Assembly: GCA_963793845.1 (NCBI GenBank)
Contig: CAWCBG010000014.1
Location: 1-64,000, forward strand
Direction of reading: 5' to 3'
Source: CAWCBG01 sp963793845
Lineage (GTDB): Bacteria; Acidobacteriota; Terriglobia; Terriglobales; Acidobacteriaceae
DNA length: 64,000 nucleotides
Numbering within the stretch: position 1 is the stretch's first letter; each line of letters starts with the position of its first letter. The notes under the pieces are model-generated. The model did not search any database and was not told where the DNA came from. It saw only the letters and a program-made list of their open reading frames with translations. Of this stretch, positions 9,737-18,371 are shown in pieces. Made by a program: the position numbers and the translations under genes.

Positions 9737-11683
9737 GTGTCATATTCGTGCTTGCGTCATCGCACCGCTGCGGTGCTCTTCGCGACCCTTTCCATTGCCC
9801 TCACCACTGCGTTATATGGGCAGAACTCAGGTGGACCAGAACCGGTACCGCTGCCTCCGCCTATATCTGCGCCGGTCGACACGGCGTATCCCGGCACCAT
9901 CTCGCTGAACGTCGACATCACCAATATCAACGATCGTGTGATGAATGTGCATGAGACGATTCCGGTAAAGGGCCGCGAGGTTACGCTGCTTTATCCGCAG
10001 TGGCTGCCCGGGACGCACTCCCCATCGAATCCGGTGGAGAGCATGGCCGGGCTGATCGTGACGGCGAACGACAAGCGCGTCGACTGGGTTCGCGATCGCG
10101 TAAATATGTGGGCCTTCCACATTCAGGTACCGCAGGGCGCAACTAGCCTGGATATCAATTTTCAGTACCTGGCTCCGTTGGACCCAAAGCACGGCCGCAT
10201 CTCGTCCAACTTCGCCGACGTTACCTGGAATAGCGTGCTGCTGTATCCGGCAGGCTATTTTTCACGGCGCATCCCGTTCGAGGTGGCCATCCGGCTGCCG
10301 CAGGGCTGGAAGTTCGCCACCGCGTTGGAGGTCGGATCGCAGGATGGAGATCTGGTTCATTTCAAGCCGACGACACTGAACACGCTGGTCGACGCGCCGC
10401 TCTATGCCGGGGTTAATTACAAGCGAGTCGACCTGTCCTCGGGTGCGGACAACCAGGTGTTTCTCGACCTCTTCGCCGACAAGCCCGCCGATCTCGCGAT
10501 CACGCCGGAGGAACTGCAATATCACAAGAATCTGGTGATCGAGGCGCAGAAGCTCTTCAACTCCCATCATTACGATCGTTATGATTTTCTTCTTTCGCTC
10601 AGCGATACAGTTGGCGGCAAGGGCCTGGAACACCATCAGTCCAGCGAGGACGGTGTCCGTGCCAACTACTTTACCGACTGGGCCGCGGGAGTGGCCGGTC
10701 GGGCTCTTCTGCCCCACGAATACACCCATTCTTGGAACGGAAAGTTTCGGCGGCCTGCCGACCTGTGGACGCCTAACTTCAACGTGCCGATGCAGAACGA
10801 CCTGCTGTGGGTTTACGAAGGCCTTACCGATTACTACGGCAACGTTCTGACTGCACGTTCCGGAATGCGCACCGCCGAACAGGGGCGTGACGTGATCGCG
10901 CAGATCGCCGCTTACTTCGAGATCAGTCCGGGACGCACGTGGCGTTCCCTTGTGGACACCACCAATCAGCCCATCATCTCCTCTCACGGCGACAAACCGG
11001 AGACCTGGCCAAGCTGGCAGCGTTCGTACGACTATTATCCGGAGTCTGACCTCATCTGGCTCGATGCCGACACGAAGATTCGCGAACTGAGTGGAGGAAG
11101 CAAGTCGCTCGACGATTTCGCCAAGCTCTTCTACGGTGTCGACAACGGGAGCTACATCACGAAGACGTATACGCTTGACGATCTGGTTGCGGCGCTGAAC
11201 AAAGTGCAACCCTTTGACTGGGCCGGGTTCCTGCGGGCGCGGGTTTACGACGTGGCGCCGCAGGTTCCCGAGAATGGCATCACCCAGGGAGGCTATCGGT
11301 TGGTCTATAACGACGTAGAGCCCGAATGGCTGAAACACCAGGACCCCACTCGCGGTGCGAGCTTTGGTACCTCACTCGGTTTCGCGCTCGACAAAGATAA
11401 CGCCGTGGATGGAGTGTGGTGGGATAGCCTAGCGTTCAAGGCTGGCATTACGCCGGATATGCATCTGGAAGCCGTCAATGACCAGAAGGTCACGGTTGCA
11501 GGGCTGCGGGAGGCTATCCTCTCGGCCGAGAAGAGTAAGCAGCCGATCAAACTGCTGCTCAAGCGCGGCGACGAGTTTGTCACCGTAAACCTGGATTACC
11601 AGGGCGGGCTGCGGTATCCGCACCTGGAAAGGGTAGAAGGAACGCCTGATCGCCTCGACGCGATTTTCGCACCGTCAAAATAG
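9737..11683 (+). CDS. M61 family peptidase with C-terminal PDZ domain, exported
   Basis: This is a zinc aminopeptidase-like protein of the glycyl aminopeptidase (M61) family, 648 residues from a GTG start. GTG at 9737 is chosen because GGAGG lies 6 bases upstream and the next residues form a signal peptide ending near ALYGQ. An upstream ATG in frame at 9662 falls inside the hppA terminator. The N-terminal beta domain is followed by the zinc motif HEYTHSW near residue 327 and by YEGLTDYYG, as in the family. A PDZ-like domain with GVWWDSLAFKAGI and LLLKRG occupies roughly the last 110 residues. A terminator follows immediately, so the gene forms its own transcription unit. Confidence 0.9.
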   Translation: MSYSCLRHRTAAVLFATLSIALTTALYGQNSGGPEPVPLPPPISAPVDTAYPGTISLNVDITNINDRVMNVHETIPVKGREVTLLYPQWLPGTHSPSNPVESMAGLIVTANDKRVDWVRDRVNMWAFHIQVPQGATSLDINFQYLAPLDPKHGRISSNFADVTWNSVLLYPAGYFSRRIPFEVAIRLPQGWKFATALEVGSQDGDLVHFKPTTLNTLVDAPLYAGVNYKRVDLSSGADNQVFLDLFADKPADLAITPEELQYHKNLVIEAQKLFNSHHYDRYDFLLSLSDTVGGKGLEHHQSSEDGVRANYFTDWAAGVAGRALLPHEYTHSWNGKFRRPADLWTPNFNVPMQNDLLWVYEGLTDYYGNVLTARSGMRTAEQGRDVIAQIAAYFEISPGRTWRSLVDTTNQPIISSHGDKPETWPSWQRSYDYYPESDLIWLDADTKIRELSGGSKSLDDFAKLFYGVDNGSYITKTYTLDDLVAALNKVQPFDWAGFLRARVYDVAPQVPENGITQGGYRLVYNDVEPEWLKHQDPTRGASFGTSLGFALDKDNAVDGVWWDSLAFKAGITPDMHLEAVNDQKVTVAGLREAILSAEKSKQPIKLLLKRGDEFVTVNLDYQGGLRYPHLERVEGTPDRLDAIFAPSK

Positions 11684-11700
11684 AAGCAAACTAAATAGGA

Positions 11701-11727
11701 AGCGCCATCCAAAAGGATGGCGCTTTT
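11701..11727 (+). terminator. Rho-independent terminator after M61 gene
   Basis: A perfect 10-bp stem, AGCGCCATCC against GGATGGCGCT, with an AAAA loop and a T-run. It may also serve the convergent ammonium transporter gene, because the stem is symmetric. Confidence 0.88.
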
Positions 11728-11796
11728 TGCTGCCTGAGGGCTCTCCTGGCTTTTATTGATCCAAGGCTCATTCGCGACCGCGAGATCCCAACATAG

Positions 11797-13104
11797 CTAC
11801 TTTTTTGGACCGACCAGCTCGCCTTCTTCTTCAACATGTTCGATCATCAAATGTTGACGATCGCCATTGAACATCTCTTCCACTTCGAGAGCCTCGTAGG
11901 CATGTTCGCCGTGCAGCGACTCGTCCAGTCCCAGTTCCTCGCTCATTTCATCGACTTTGACTGGGGTGAAGAGGTTGATGACGTGCAGCATGGCATAAGT
12001 GAAGCCGAATGCCCACACCGAGGAGAAGAGCACAGCGGCCAGCTGCTTCATGAAGAAGCTGGGATTCCCATACAGCAATCCATTGGTCCCGGCGGGATTG
12101 AAAGTGCTGTTGGCAAATAGTCCAAGCATCAGGATGCCGAGGAAACCACCGACTCCGTGAACGCCCCACACATCCAGCGCATCGTCCCAATGCAGCTTGT
12201 TCTTCAGTTCGACGGCAAAGTAGCAAACCACGCCCGACACGATGCCGATGATCACTGCGGTGGACGGCGAAACGTATCCCGCCGCGGGCGTTATCGTTGC
12301 GAGTCCTGCGACGGCTCCCGTTAATAGTCCGAGAAACTTGGGCTTGCGCTCACGGAACCACGCTACCCCGAGCCAGGCGACCGCCGCGAAGGAGGCGGCA
12401 ACGTCGGTGTTTAGAAATGCCGTCGCGGTCACAGAATCCACCCGCATTTCGCTGCCCGCGTTAAAACCATACCAGCCGAACCATAGGAGGCCGGTTCCCA
12501 AGGCCACCAGCGGAATGCTGTGAGGGCCGCGATCCAGGATGCGGCGCCGCCCAACATACAGGATGGAGGCCAGCGCCGCCATTCCCGCGATATTGTGCAC
12601 CACGATGCCGCCGGCAAAGTCCTCCACGCCCCATCGTTGCAGGATGCCTCCGCCCCACACCATGTGTACGAAGGGGAAATAAACGAAGGTGAGCCACGCC
12701 GTCAGGAAAAGACAGTAGGCCTTGAAGGTTACCCGGTTGGTGAATGCGCCGGAGATGAGAGCCGGCGTGATGATGGCGAACATCATCTGATACGCGATGA
12801 AGACCATTGCCGGGATGGTGTCGTTGGGCGCCGATGGTGTGGAAAGATTGATACCTCGCAGGCAGACATTGTTCAGGTTCCCGACAATTCCGTGCCAATC
12901 GCCGCTGAAACACAGGGAATACCCATAGAGGTACCAGATAACGGTGGTCCAGCCCATCGAGACAAAACTCTGAATCATGATGGCGAGGACGTTTTTGCGT
13001 CCCACCAATCCTCCATAAAAGAACGCCAGCCCAGGCGTCATCAACATGACCAGGCTCGTACAAAGAATCATGAAGCCGGTATTACCGGTGTCGAGGTGAA
13101 GCAT
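11797..13104 (-). CDS. amt: Ammonium transporter, Amt/MEP/Rh family
   Basis: This inner-membrane ammonium channel has 435 residues and about 11 hydrophobic helices. It begins with MLHLDTGNTGFMILCTSLVM and carries the family block PGLAFFYGGLVGRKN. The two pore histidines are visible as VVHNIAGMAAL near residue 169 and GVHGVGGFLG near residue 320. The C-terminal tail after the last helix is longer than usual and acidic (DEMSEELGLDESLHGE). A Shine-Dalgarno GGAGG precedes the ATG. No glnK/glnB gene lies next to it, which is less common for amt. It converges with the M61 gene. Confidence 0.95.
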   Translation of the reverse strand: MLHLDTGNTGFMILCTSLVMLMTPGLAFFYGGLVGRKNVLAIMIQSFVSMGWTTVIWYLYGYSLCFSGDWHGIVGNLNNVCLRGINLSTPSAPNDTIPAMVFIAYQMMFAIITPALISGAFTNRVTFKAYCLFLTAWLTFVYFPFVHMVWGGGILQRWGVEDFAGGIVVHNIAGMAALASILYVGRRRILDRGPHSIPLVALGTGLLWFGWYGFNAGSEMRVDSVTATAFLNTDVAASFAAVAWLGVAWFRERKPKFLGLLTGAVAGLATITPAAGYVSPSTAVIIGIVSGVVCYFAVELKNKLHWDDALDVWGVHGVGGFLGILMLGLFANSTFNPAGTNGLLYGNPSFFMKQLAAVLFSSVWAFGFTYAMLHVINLFTPVKVDEMSEELGLDESLHGEHAYEALEVEEMFNGDRQHLMIEHVEEEGELVGPKK

Positions 13105-13437
13105 AAAAGCCTCCAGAAAAAGTTATGTGGCAGCGCGGTGAGGAACTGCTCCGAGGCGAAGGGCGGGGAATTATCGTTGGCCTGGAATTGCCGGGGATAG
13201 GAAGGTAGGAAAAGCGGCCAACACCCAACTGGACTGGGGAGCCTCGCTTTCGCTTCGAGGCGAGAATCAATCGAGATAAGATCGCGCGTAACGGCGACGG
13301 TAGCGTACTGTGCCTCGCAGCGGAGTCCACTGAGCAGATGTCAAGGTACCGCCACCCTAGGCTGCGCTTGTTTGAGGTCGAAATCTGTGTCCGATATCAC
13401 TCGCCCGCGTGACATAAGCCTCGCGGCCAGCCTCCGT
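13105..13437. other. Gap between amt and a small secreted-protein gene
   Basis: This 333-base gap would contain the amt promoter on the minus strand, but I cannot point to convincing -35/-10 boxes. Near 13379-13400 the sequence CGAAATCTGTGTCCGATA matches the start of repeat family B (244-372), so a repeat relic is present. Nothing else is recognised. Confidence 0.5.
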
Positions 13438-13785
13438 CTAGTTTGAGCCCTTCATCTTTTCTTTCACGCTCTTGGCGAGCTTTTCGATCTCGTCGGCCTT
13501 CTTGATCACATCGAGGGACAGGGTGTTTTCATCGGTTTTGTCCACATATTGCTTCAGTTCCGTCGCCAGTTCCAGCAGCTTCTCGGTATCCTTCTTTATG
13601 TTCTCCTGCCGCTGCAGGTTCAGCTTCTTCTCCATATCTTTCTTCTGCTGCGCGGTCCAGGGATCGTCGCGCTGGTGCGCCCCGGGCATCGGGGATCCTG
13701 AAGCGTCGGGCAATTGGGTAAAGCCGTACGGGCATAGGCCGAGCATGAGCGTCAATAGAATCAGGATGAAGGTAAGCCTTTGCAA
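13438..13785 (-). CDS. Small secreted coiled-coil protein, unknown function
   Basis: The 115-residue product has a clear signal peptide (MQRLTFILILLTLMLGLCPYG) followed by a Pro/Gly/Asp-rich linker. It ends in a charged helical region rich in Lys/Glu, with repeated pattern such as MEKKLNLQRQENIKKD and EKLAKSVKEKMKG, likely a coiled coil. I do not recognise a named family. It is divergent from the mscS gene. Export seems likely, function unknown. Confidence 0.7.
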   Translation of the reverse strand: MQRLTFILILLTLMLGLCPYGFTQLPDASGSPMPGAHQRDDPWTAQQKKDMEKKLNLQRQENIKKDTEKLLELATELKQYVDKTDENTLSLDVIKKADEIEKLAKSVKEKMKGSN

Positions 13786-13910
13786 CAGAGTGGCCTCGAA
13801 ATAGAATCAGAATGCTGCGATTATAGCGCTCCCGCAGCCGGGGTAGACTCAACTCCGGGTGCCTCCGTCACATCCACTGACTGGAACCGAATTGCTATAA
13901 TCCGCCAAGC

Positions 13911-14831
13911 ATGTCCTTGTCCCCGCTCGAACGTTTCCTGGCCATCATCACAGGTCCATCGGCCTCGGGCAGCCAACTGCTACTCCTGCTGAACGACTGG
14001 AAACAGGACACCTTCGACTTCCTGCGCCGTGATGCGCCGAGGATCGTTGGCGTCCTGATTGTCGCCTTCGTCCTGACCCGATTGTTGAAGATGCTGTCTC
14101 GCCACCTCATCAATCTGAGCAAGCGGGAGGGGCTGCCCTCCGGCGTCCGTTCGCAGCAATTCCGCACTCTCTCCAGCGTCACTTACAGCGTCGGCGTGTT
14201 CATCGTCGTCTTCTGGGCCGCGATGGCGATCCTGCAACGCCTGGGAATTAACGTGGCCCCCCTGCTGGCCAGCGCCGGCATCGCCGGTCTTGCGATCGGC
14301 TTTGGGGCGCAGACGCTGGTCAAAGACTTTATCAACGGTTTCTTCATCCTGGTCGAGAACCAGTACGACCTGGGCGACACCATAAAGATTGCCGGAGTGC
14401 AAGGAGTGGTTGAGACCATGACGCTGCGCCGGACGGTGCTGCGCGCTGACGACGGCTCACAGAACACGATCCCCAGCAGCCAGGTCACCATCGTGAGCAA
14501 TCTGACCCGCGACTGGACGCAGCTCCCCATGCATGTTTCCGTGGCATACGGGGTCGACAGCGATCGTGTGATTCAATTGCTCAAGGATGTTGCCAATGAC
14601 GTGGCCGGCGATCCGCAGTTTGCCGACCGGATCGTGGGAAAACCCGACGTGCCAGGCATCGACAAGGTCAGCGGCAGCGAAGTGGAGTACCTGCTATTGG
14701 TGAAAACCAAGCCGGGCTCGCAGTATCCGGTGGGGCGCGAGCTACGACGCCGGATCAAAACTGCTTTTGAGAAGAATGGCATCGAGCCCGGTAATCCGAA
14801 TCGTGTATATGTGGTGGACGCGCCGAAATAG
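13911..14831 (+). CDS. Small-conductance mechanosensitive channel, MscS family
   Basis: This 306-residue inner-membrane channel is gated by membrane tension and releases solutes during osmotic downshock. Two N-terminal helices are followed by the pore-lining helix ASAGIAGLAIGFGAQTLVKDFINGF (about residues 120-144), with the Ala/Gly packing of MscS. The soluble beta domain then has GDTIKIAGVQGVVE and the segment NTIPSSQVTIVSN. The C-terminus forms the usual alpha/beta cage domain. Length is close to E. coli MscS (286). It starts at ATG 13911, and no obvious operon partner is present. Confidence 0.92.
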   Translation: MSLSPLERFLAIITGPSASGSQLLLLLNDWKQDTFDFLRRDAPRIVGVLIVAFVLTRLLKMLSRHLINLSKREGLPSGVRSQQFRTLSSVTYSVGVFIVVFWAAMAILQRLGINVAPLLASAGIAGLAIGFGAQTLVKDFINGFFILVENQYDLGDTIKIAGVQGVVETMTLRRTVLRADDGSQNTIPSSQVTIVSNLTRDWTQLPMHVSVAYGVDSDRVIQLLKDVANDVAGDPQFADRIVGKPDVPGIDKVSGSEVEYLLLVKTKPGSQYPVGRELRRRIKTAFEKNGIEPGNPNRVYVVDAPK

Positions 14832-15001
14832 TGGTCTGTTGTCAGTTCTCAGTTGCGACCTGGTTCGCCATTGGCCACGAACGATGAATACTTCAAGAAG
14901 CTGAGAGCCTGCGGGTTGCACCAATCAGGGCTACTGAACTAAGGTCGGACGACGACTGACGGCTATTTCTGACAACTGACGACTTTCCCTTCGGCATCTC
15001 A
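14832..15001. repeat. Heptamer-like repeat remnants between mscS and the next gene
   Basis: Near 14833-14855 the minus strand reads AACTGAG-AACTGAC-AACAGAC, a period-7 pattern. Near 14952-14985 there are related CTGAC-containing blocks, two of them exactly 7 bases apart. They match the motif of the clearer array at 18303-18365. Confidence 0.5.
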
Positions 15002-15664
15002 ATGCCTGGGATGTTGTGGGGTCTTGCATTCGACGTGTTGTTAGCGGCTCTCGTGGTCGCGTGCTGGTACATGTGGTTCCGCAGCGCCAATCGTCGCCGC
15101 GCAGTTCAGATCCTGCGCTGGATTGAAAGCGCGTTTACCGGCCACGCAACAGTGTCGCAACTCCAGTGGCGTAGCGCCTCCCGCTTTGATGTGGACCTGC
15201 AGATGCAACCGCCAGTCTTCCGCCGGGTATCGCTGACGATTCAGCTCACGCCGCGCGAAATGCCCCTGAATTGGCTAATCAGCTGCCTGCGGTCGCGCAA
15301 AGAGACGGTCACGTTCGAAGCAGATCTGGATCACCGGCCCGCGAAAAACCTGCAGATTCAGAATCATCGGTGGTGCGGCCGTACCCGACGCCAGCCTCCG
15401 GCATCCATGCAGGATTGGCACTTCCAGAGTCTGGGGCCCATGGTAATCAGCACCCGCGAAGATTGGCAGAAGGATGTGGGGCACATGCTGGAAGCGCTGA
15501 TCGCCACCCGCTCCTGCGAGTTCGAGCACGTGGCATTCCGCAGAAAGTCCCCTCACATCGTAGCTTCAGCGCAGTTGCAGTCCCTCGATCCTGACCGCCG
15601 GAATTCCGGGATGTTCGAGATCTTGCAGGAACTGGCTAGCAGCGCATCAACCTCGAGACCCTGA
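15002..15664 (+). CDS. Membrane-anchored protein of unknown function
   Basis: The 220-residue product has one N-terminal membrane helix (GLAFDVLLAALVVACWYMWF, residues 7-26), followed by an Arg-rich stop-transfer segment and a soluble domain of about 180 residues. The domain is rich in Trp and Arg, for example IESAFTGHATVSQLQW and STREDWQKDVGHML. No named family is recognised. It may be anchored with the domain in the cytoplasm, as the positive charges follow the helix. It is separated from mscS by 170 bases of repeats. Confidence 0.65.
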   Translation: MPGMLWGLAFDVLLAALVVACWYMWFRSANRRRAVQILRWIESAFTGHATVSQLQWRSASRFDVDLQMQPPVFRRVSLTIQLTPREMPLNWLISCLRSRKETVTFEADLDHRPAKNLQIQNHRWCGRTRRQPPASMQDWHFQSLGPMVISTREDWQKDVGHMLEALIATRSCEFEHVAFRRKSPHIVASAQLQSLDPDRRNSGMFEILQELASSASTSRP

Positions 15665-15680
15665 ACAGGATAGGGTAACT

Positions 15681-15773
15681 CACCACCGAGAACGCCGAGG
15701 TCACGGAGAAAACCTGAAAAGAGGCGACACCAATACCCAAGGTTCCCTGCTCTTCTCCGCGGCCTCCGTGGTG
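15681..15773. repeat. Imperfect long inverted repeat between convergent genes
   Basis: The left arm (CACCACCGAGAACGCCGAGG, continuing TCACGGAGAA) is complementary to the right arm TTCTCCGCGGCCTCCGTGGT at 15753-15773, apart from a few unpaired bases. It sits between two convergent genes and may act as a bidirectional terminator or be a mobile palindromic element. Confidence 0.5.
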
Positions 15774-15789
15774 AAAGTGAGCTTCTCCG

Positions 15790-16665
15790 TTATTTCGCCT
15801 CGCCTTTGAGTCCGGCCCAGCTCTCCAGCAACTTGATGGTGGCAGCGTAGTCAAGATCGTCCCAACCTTCTTCGCTGGAGAGTTCGTAGATCTCATCCAC
15901 GGTTTCGAGTGCCGGCAGTTTTACTCGTACCTCCTTGGCGGTGTCGAGCAGCAGGTGAAGATCCTTGTGCATCAGCCGTAGAGGAAAATTCGGCGAGTAA
16001 TCATGACGCAGGACGAAGGGAGCTTTGTAGTCCACCACGCCCGAGCGGATCATCGACGCCTGAACCAATTCGACCATCTTGTGAGGATCGACGCCCAGCT
16101 TGCGCGCCAGCGTCATGCCCTCGGCAAATCCCTCGTAGATCATGGCGATCTGAAGGTTCATGCAGATCTTCGCCGACTGGCCCTTGCCGGTGTCTCCGAC
16201 ATGTATGGCCTGTTTGCCCATGGCCTTGAAAAGAGGTTCCAGATAGGCGAAGGCTTCGGTCGAGGCGCCCACGATGAAAAGAAGCTGCGCGTTCTCCGCG
16301 CCGATTTTCGAGCCAGTGACAGGAGCGTCGACCCAACTTACCCCGTGTGCCGCGACACGATCCGCGAAGCGCACCGTCGCGGAAGGTGAAATGGTGCTGG
16401 AGTCCACGATGACCATGCCCTCGCGCACCGACTGCTCGACGCCGTCTTCCGAGAAGACCACGCGCTCGACAGCCGCGGTATCGGCCACACACATCCAGAC
16501 CACGTCGGCATCCTTTGCAGCCGCGGCTGGTGACACCGCCGTCGTCGCTCCATCCACATGCTGCCGGGCAGTCCGGTTCCAGACAGAAACTTCATGCCCA
16601 GCCTTTACCAGGTTTGCGGCCATTGGCCGACCCATAATGCCTAAACCGAGGAATGCGATCCGCAT
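15790..16665 (-). CDS. NAD(P)-dependent beta-hydroxyacid dehydrogenase (HIBADH family)
   Basis: The 291-residue protein belongs to the 3-hydroxyisobutyrate dehydrogenase family, which oxidises beta-hydroxyacids or reduces the semialdehydes. The N-terminal Rossmann motif GLGIMGRPMAANLVKAGH is at residues 7-24, and the substrate-binding DAPVTGS is near residue 118. The catalytic lysine is expected in GKGQSAKICMNL near residue 169. After NR (near residue 31) the cofactor loop is NRTARQ, compatible with NADPH, so glyoxylate/succinic semialdehyde reductase is another possibility. The exact substrate cannot be told from sequence. Confidence 0.88.
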   Translation of the reverse strand: MRIAFLGLGIMGRPMAANLVKAGHEVSVWNRTARQHVDGATTAVSPAAAAKDADVVWMCVADTAAVERVVFSEDGVEQSVREGMVIVDSSTISPSATVRFADRVAAHGVSWVDAPVTGSKIGAENAQLLFIVGASTEAFAYLEPLFKAMGKQAIHVGDTGKGQSAKICMNLQIAMIYEGFAEGMTLARKLGVDPHKMVELVQASMIRSGVVDYKAPFVLRHDYSPNFPLRLMHKDLHLLLDTAKEVRVKLPALETVDEIYELSSEEGWDDLDYAATIKLLESWAGLKGEAK

Positions 16666-16846
16666 TCGTCATCTCCTTGCTCTCGCGCACTTCAAGCAGC
16701 GTCGCCTTCGCGCTTGCCAAAGCAGCGGACAGACATTTGATTTAAGCTGAGTAGCAGTCCTAAGGTCAAGCTAACTCGTGCCCGCGCCTGTAGATAGCTG
16801 TCCGAATCGCAGGGTGCGGAATTTGCGTCTAATAGACATCGACTCA

Positions 16847-17731
16847 ATGTTAGGCATTACAATTCGGCGTAAGGCCCGTCAGTTCGGCACTTTGGTACGG
16901 CACTCTGCCCTCACACCTCGCACCGGAGTACCGCAGAAGCCGGTGATGGTGCGTCGGGGCGAACTCGGCGTCACCTTTATTGGACATTCCAGTTTCTTCC
17001 TCCAGATCGGGGGAAAGAACATACTGGTCGATCCCAACTTTGCGCGCTGGATCTTCGTCCTGAAGCGCCTGCGCCGGCCAGGGTTGCGCCTTCGCGATCT
17101 TCCTCCCATCGATGCAGTGCTGATTTCGCATGCTCATTTCGACCATCTGCATCGGCCTTCGCTGCGCGCCATCGCGCGGCTTACGACCTGGAAGGCCGGA
17201 AAGCGGCCTGCCCTGATCGTGCCTCGCCATGTCCGCGACCTGGTAGCCGATCTTGGCTTCGGACGAATTGTCGAAATGGACTGGTGGCAGAGCGTCCAGT
17301 TTGGCGGCATCGAGATCACACACACACCGGCACAACATTGGGGCGCGCGCATCATTCGCGATGTACACCGCGGTTTCGGCGGATATGTCTTGCGCGCGGG
17401 ACGGCACTCGATCTATCACGCCGGGGACACCGCCTATTTCGACGGCTTTGAGGAGATTGGCCGGCGGCTGAAGCCGGACGTTGCGCTGCTGCCGATCGGT
17501 GCCTATCATCCCGATTCCTATCGCCGCGTGCACACTAGCCCGGAAGATGCCGTCCGCGCCTTCGTCGATCTCGGATCACGCTGGATGATTCCCATGCATT
17601 ACGGAAGTTTTCGCCTTGGCTACGAACCGATGGACGAACCAGTGGAGCGATTGCTGCGGGAAGCCAAGCGGCGGGCCATCGAGAAAAACGTCTGTGTGCT
17701 GAAAGAGGGCGTTGCCAAGTTCTTCGAGTAA
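16847..17731 (+). CDS. MBL-fold metal-dependent hydrolase (UlaG/NAPE-PLD-like)
   Basis: This metallo-beta-lactamase-fold protein carries the zinc motif SHAHFDHLH near residue 94. Later metal-ligand regions are HWGARIIRD, YHAGDTAYFDG and PMHYGSF. The order and the phrase GFGGYVL resemble N-acyl-phosphatidylethanolamine phospholipase D-like and UlaG-like hydrolases. I place the start at ATG 16847 (294 residues). A GTG at 16778 would add 23 residues of no clear character, and neither start has a strong ribosome site. It has no signal peptide. Substrate unknown; a small secreted protein gene follows 48 bases later. Confidence 0.85.
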   Translation: MLGITIRRKARQFGTLVRHSALTPRTGVPQKPVMVRRGELGVTFIGHSSFFLQIGGKNILVDPNFARWIFVLKRLRRPGLRLRDLPPIDAVLISHAHFDHLHRPSLRAIARLTTWKAGKRPALIVPRHVRDLVADLGFGRIVEMDWWQSVQFGGIEITHTPAQHWGARIIRDVHRGFGGYVLRAGRHSIYHAGDTAYFDGFEEIGRRLKPDVALLPIGAYHPDSYRRVHTSPEDAVRAFVDLGSRWMIPMHYGSFRLGYEPMDEPVERLLREAKRRAIEKNVCVLKEGVAKFFE

Positions 17732-17779
17732 GAAGCATCCCAAGCTGACGTCCCGGCCATCTCTGGCACAGGAGCCTTC

Positions 17780-18106
17780 ATGAAGAAAGTCATCCTTGCA
17801 CTACTTACCACCGTATTGCTGTCCTCTTTTGCGGCGGCGTTCACCTTTCAGACTGCCAAGGTCGTGAAGTGGGAGAACGGCACCTACCAGCAGAAGAAGA
17901 ACAAGCTCGGCCAATGGGTGGTCTATTCCATTCAGACTGACTCGACTATCTATCAGGTGGCGCGCAAGAAGGAAACCAAGCCCAAGATGCAACCCGGCGA
18001 GACGGTCCAGTTGGAAGTGAAAGGGAACAAGGCAAACGTCATCAATGCACAAGGCCACAAAGAGCAGTATCAGGTGGTTGGGCAGGCGCAGGGTCCAGGG
18101 CAGTAA
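17780..18106 (+). CDS. Small secreted protein, unknown function
   Basis: The 108-residue product starts with a signal peptide (MKKVILALLTTVLLSSFAAA). The mature part is basic and probably beta-rich, with the segment GQWVVYSIQTDSTIYQVARK, and it ends in a Gln/Gly tail. The pattern suggests a small OB- or SH3-like beta barrel, but I cannot name a family. Ribosome site AGGAG lies upstream of ATG 17780. It may be co-transcribed with the MBL-fold gene. Confidence 0.7.
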   Translation: MKKVILALLTTVLLSSFAAAFTFQTAKVVKWENGTYQQKKNKLGQWVVYSIQTDSTIYQVARKKETKPKMQPGETVQLEVKGNKANVINAQGHKEQYQVVGQAQGPGQ

Positions 18107-18152
18107 AAGGCAGGCCAGTTGTTGCCTTAGTGAGCCTCTTAATTTTCGATTT

Positions 18153-18236
18153 GTCGTTACGAGCGCTTGTGTTGAGGAATCTGGCTTTGACTGCCGGTAC
18201 GGCAACAGCAGATCCCTCGCTACGCTCGTGATGACA
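18153..18236. repeat. REP-like palindromic repeat, family A copy 2
   Basis: It starts with GTCGTTACGAGCG, ends with CGCTCGTGATGAC, and includes the conserved block CAGATCCCTCGCTACGCT. It has the same layout as 71-161, with a shorter and diverged centre. Confidence 0.75.
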
Positions 18237-18302
18237 ATTTACAAAAGGTTGATGACGATTCAAAGAGTGTGCACCGGACGATCCTTCTTCACTGAACTGG
18301 CT

Positions 18303-18365
18303 ACCGACAACCGACCACTGACCACTGACCACTGAAAACCGACAACTGATAACTGATAACCGGCC
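18303..18365. repeat. Heptamer tandem array (9 units)
   Basis: Nine consecutive 7-base units fit the pattern AC(T/C)GA(C/T)(C/A): ACCGACA, ACCGACC, ACTGACC twice, ACTGAAA, ACCGACA, ACTGATA twice, and ACCGGCC. The array lies between two convergent genes and ends just before the stop of the PLP enzyme gene. Confidence 0.75.
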
Positions 18366-18371
18366 ACGGCT

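Noticed and set aside
18303..18365. Array considered as CRISPR
   Set aside because: Units are 7 bases and contiguous with no spacers, and no cas gene is present.
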